A DNA stretch of 64,000 nt, from NCBI GenBank assembly GCA_041745535.1, contig JBGTIS010000054.1:22995-86994 (forward strand), in the 5' to 3' direction. Of the stretch, positions 63,869-64,000 are shown piece by piece. Made by a program: the position numbers and the translations under genes. Below the pieces are notes generated by a model, which was not told where the DNA came from, searched no databases, and saw only the letters and a program-made list of their open reading frames with translations. Source of the stretch: JBGTIS01 sp041745535 (GTDB lineage: Bacteria > Bacteroidota > Bacteroidia > Cytophagales > Cyclobacteriaceae). Every line of letters begins with the position of its first letter. Position 1 is the first letter of the stretch.

Positions 63869-64000
63869 CTAATCTGCCGCGTTATATTTTGTTTGCTTAA
63901 ATGAGTTTTCTGCCAGATCAGCTCCAACCTGGGAGGGTTGTATTCTAAATTTTTTAATCTTTTCAAATATAAGGTTTCTATGCCTGTTAAGTTCACCAAT
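63869..64000 (-). CDS. C-terminal part of a gene running off the window
   Basis: From the window edge the minus strand is open for 43 codons to a TAG (63869-63871). It reads IGELNRHRNLIFEKIKKF, then RIQPSQVGADLAENSFKQTK and a short YNAAD end. The composition (balanced charges, no low-complexity bias) looks like real protein rather than noise, and the AT-rich non-coding DNA beyond the stop supports a gene end. I do not recognise the family. It lies 133 bp upstream of the coiled-coil gene on the same strand. Confidence 0.45.
   Translation of the reverse strand: MGELNRHRNLIFEKIKKFRIQPSQVGADLAENSFKQTKYNAAD

Noticed and set aside
1..64000. CRISPR array, prophage, toxin-antitoxin or defence island
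   Set aside because: No regularly spaced repeats, integrases, phage structural genes or recognisable defence domains were seen; gene content is core metabolism and envelope.

Overview
This 64 kb window looks like ordinary chromosome from a gliding or surface-moving member of the Bacteroidota, most likely Cytophagales-like. The evidence is a full-length SprA (type IX secretion and gliding), a PorE-like OmpA protein, two bacterial GH3 proteins, a DUF5683 gene inside a parA-parB-dapB-lepB operon, SusC/BtuB-type TonB receptors, and several promoters of the Bacteroidota -33 TTG / -7 TAnnTTTG type. Coding density is high and intergenic DNA is AT-rich. I see no rRNA, tRNA, CRISPR array, prophage or intact insertion sequence.

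Layout. 0-8.5 kb: a TSUP permease, small envelope proteins, a BtuB-like TonB receptor, an EF-hand protein, a tandem universal stress protein, a class V aminotransferase, dCTP deaminase and a HEAT-like protein. 8.5-12.5 kb: a collapsed outer-membrane barrel gene (only its two ends remain), then a three-gene metal-uptake-type operon (Cys/His small protein, ZnuD-like TonB receptor, lipoprotein). 12.7-17 kb: a TraR/DksA-like protein, scpB, and a GH3 gene downstream of lptB. 17-31 kb: a long AT-rich gap, folC-trmB, the ruvA-sprA unit, a TPR/SpoIIE-type phosphatase and a ring-cleaving dioxygenase. 31-40 kb: leuS with an unusual internal segment, then the parA-parB-DUF5683-dapB-lepB operon. 40-52 kb: a PfkB kinase, an unknown helical protein, a fused 5-oxoprolinase, a GH3-dxr-rseP unit and the PorE-like protein. 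52-64 kb: lon, two small stress-type membrane proteins, an AsmA-like protein, a broken AI-2E-family permease, divergent DPP III and DPP IV genes, two unknowns and the 3' end of one more gene.

Functional themes are cell-envelope biogenesis and export (lptB, lepB, rseP, sprA, PorE-like, AsmA-like), TonB-dependent uptake, chromosome maintenance (parAB, scpB, ruvA) and proteolysis (lon, DPP III, DPP IV).

I did not find a convincing new multi-gene system. The observations most worth following are: two genes reduced by internal deletion to their ends; a strong two-box palindromic operator upstream of the ring-cleaving dioxygenase; a compositionally foreign-looking block inside leuS; a TTAA-flanked inverted-repeat element in a gene-free stretch; an EF-hand protein with a possible degenerate cyclic-nucleotide-binding-like tail; and the two GH3 paralogues, each tied to an essential envelope or isoprenoid gene.
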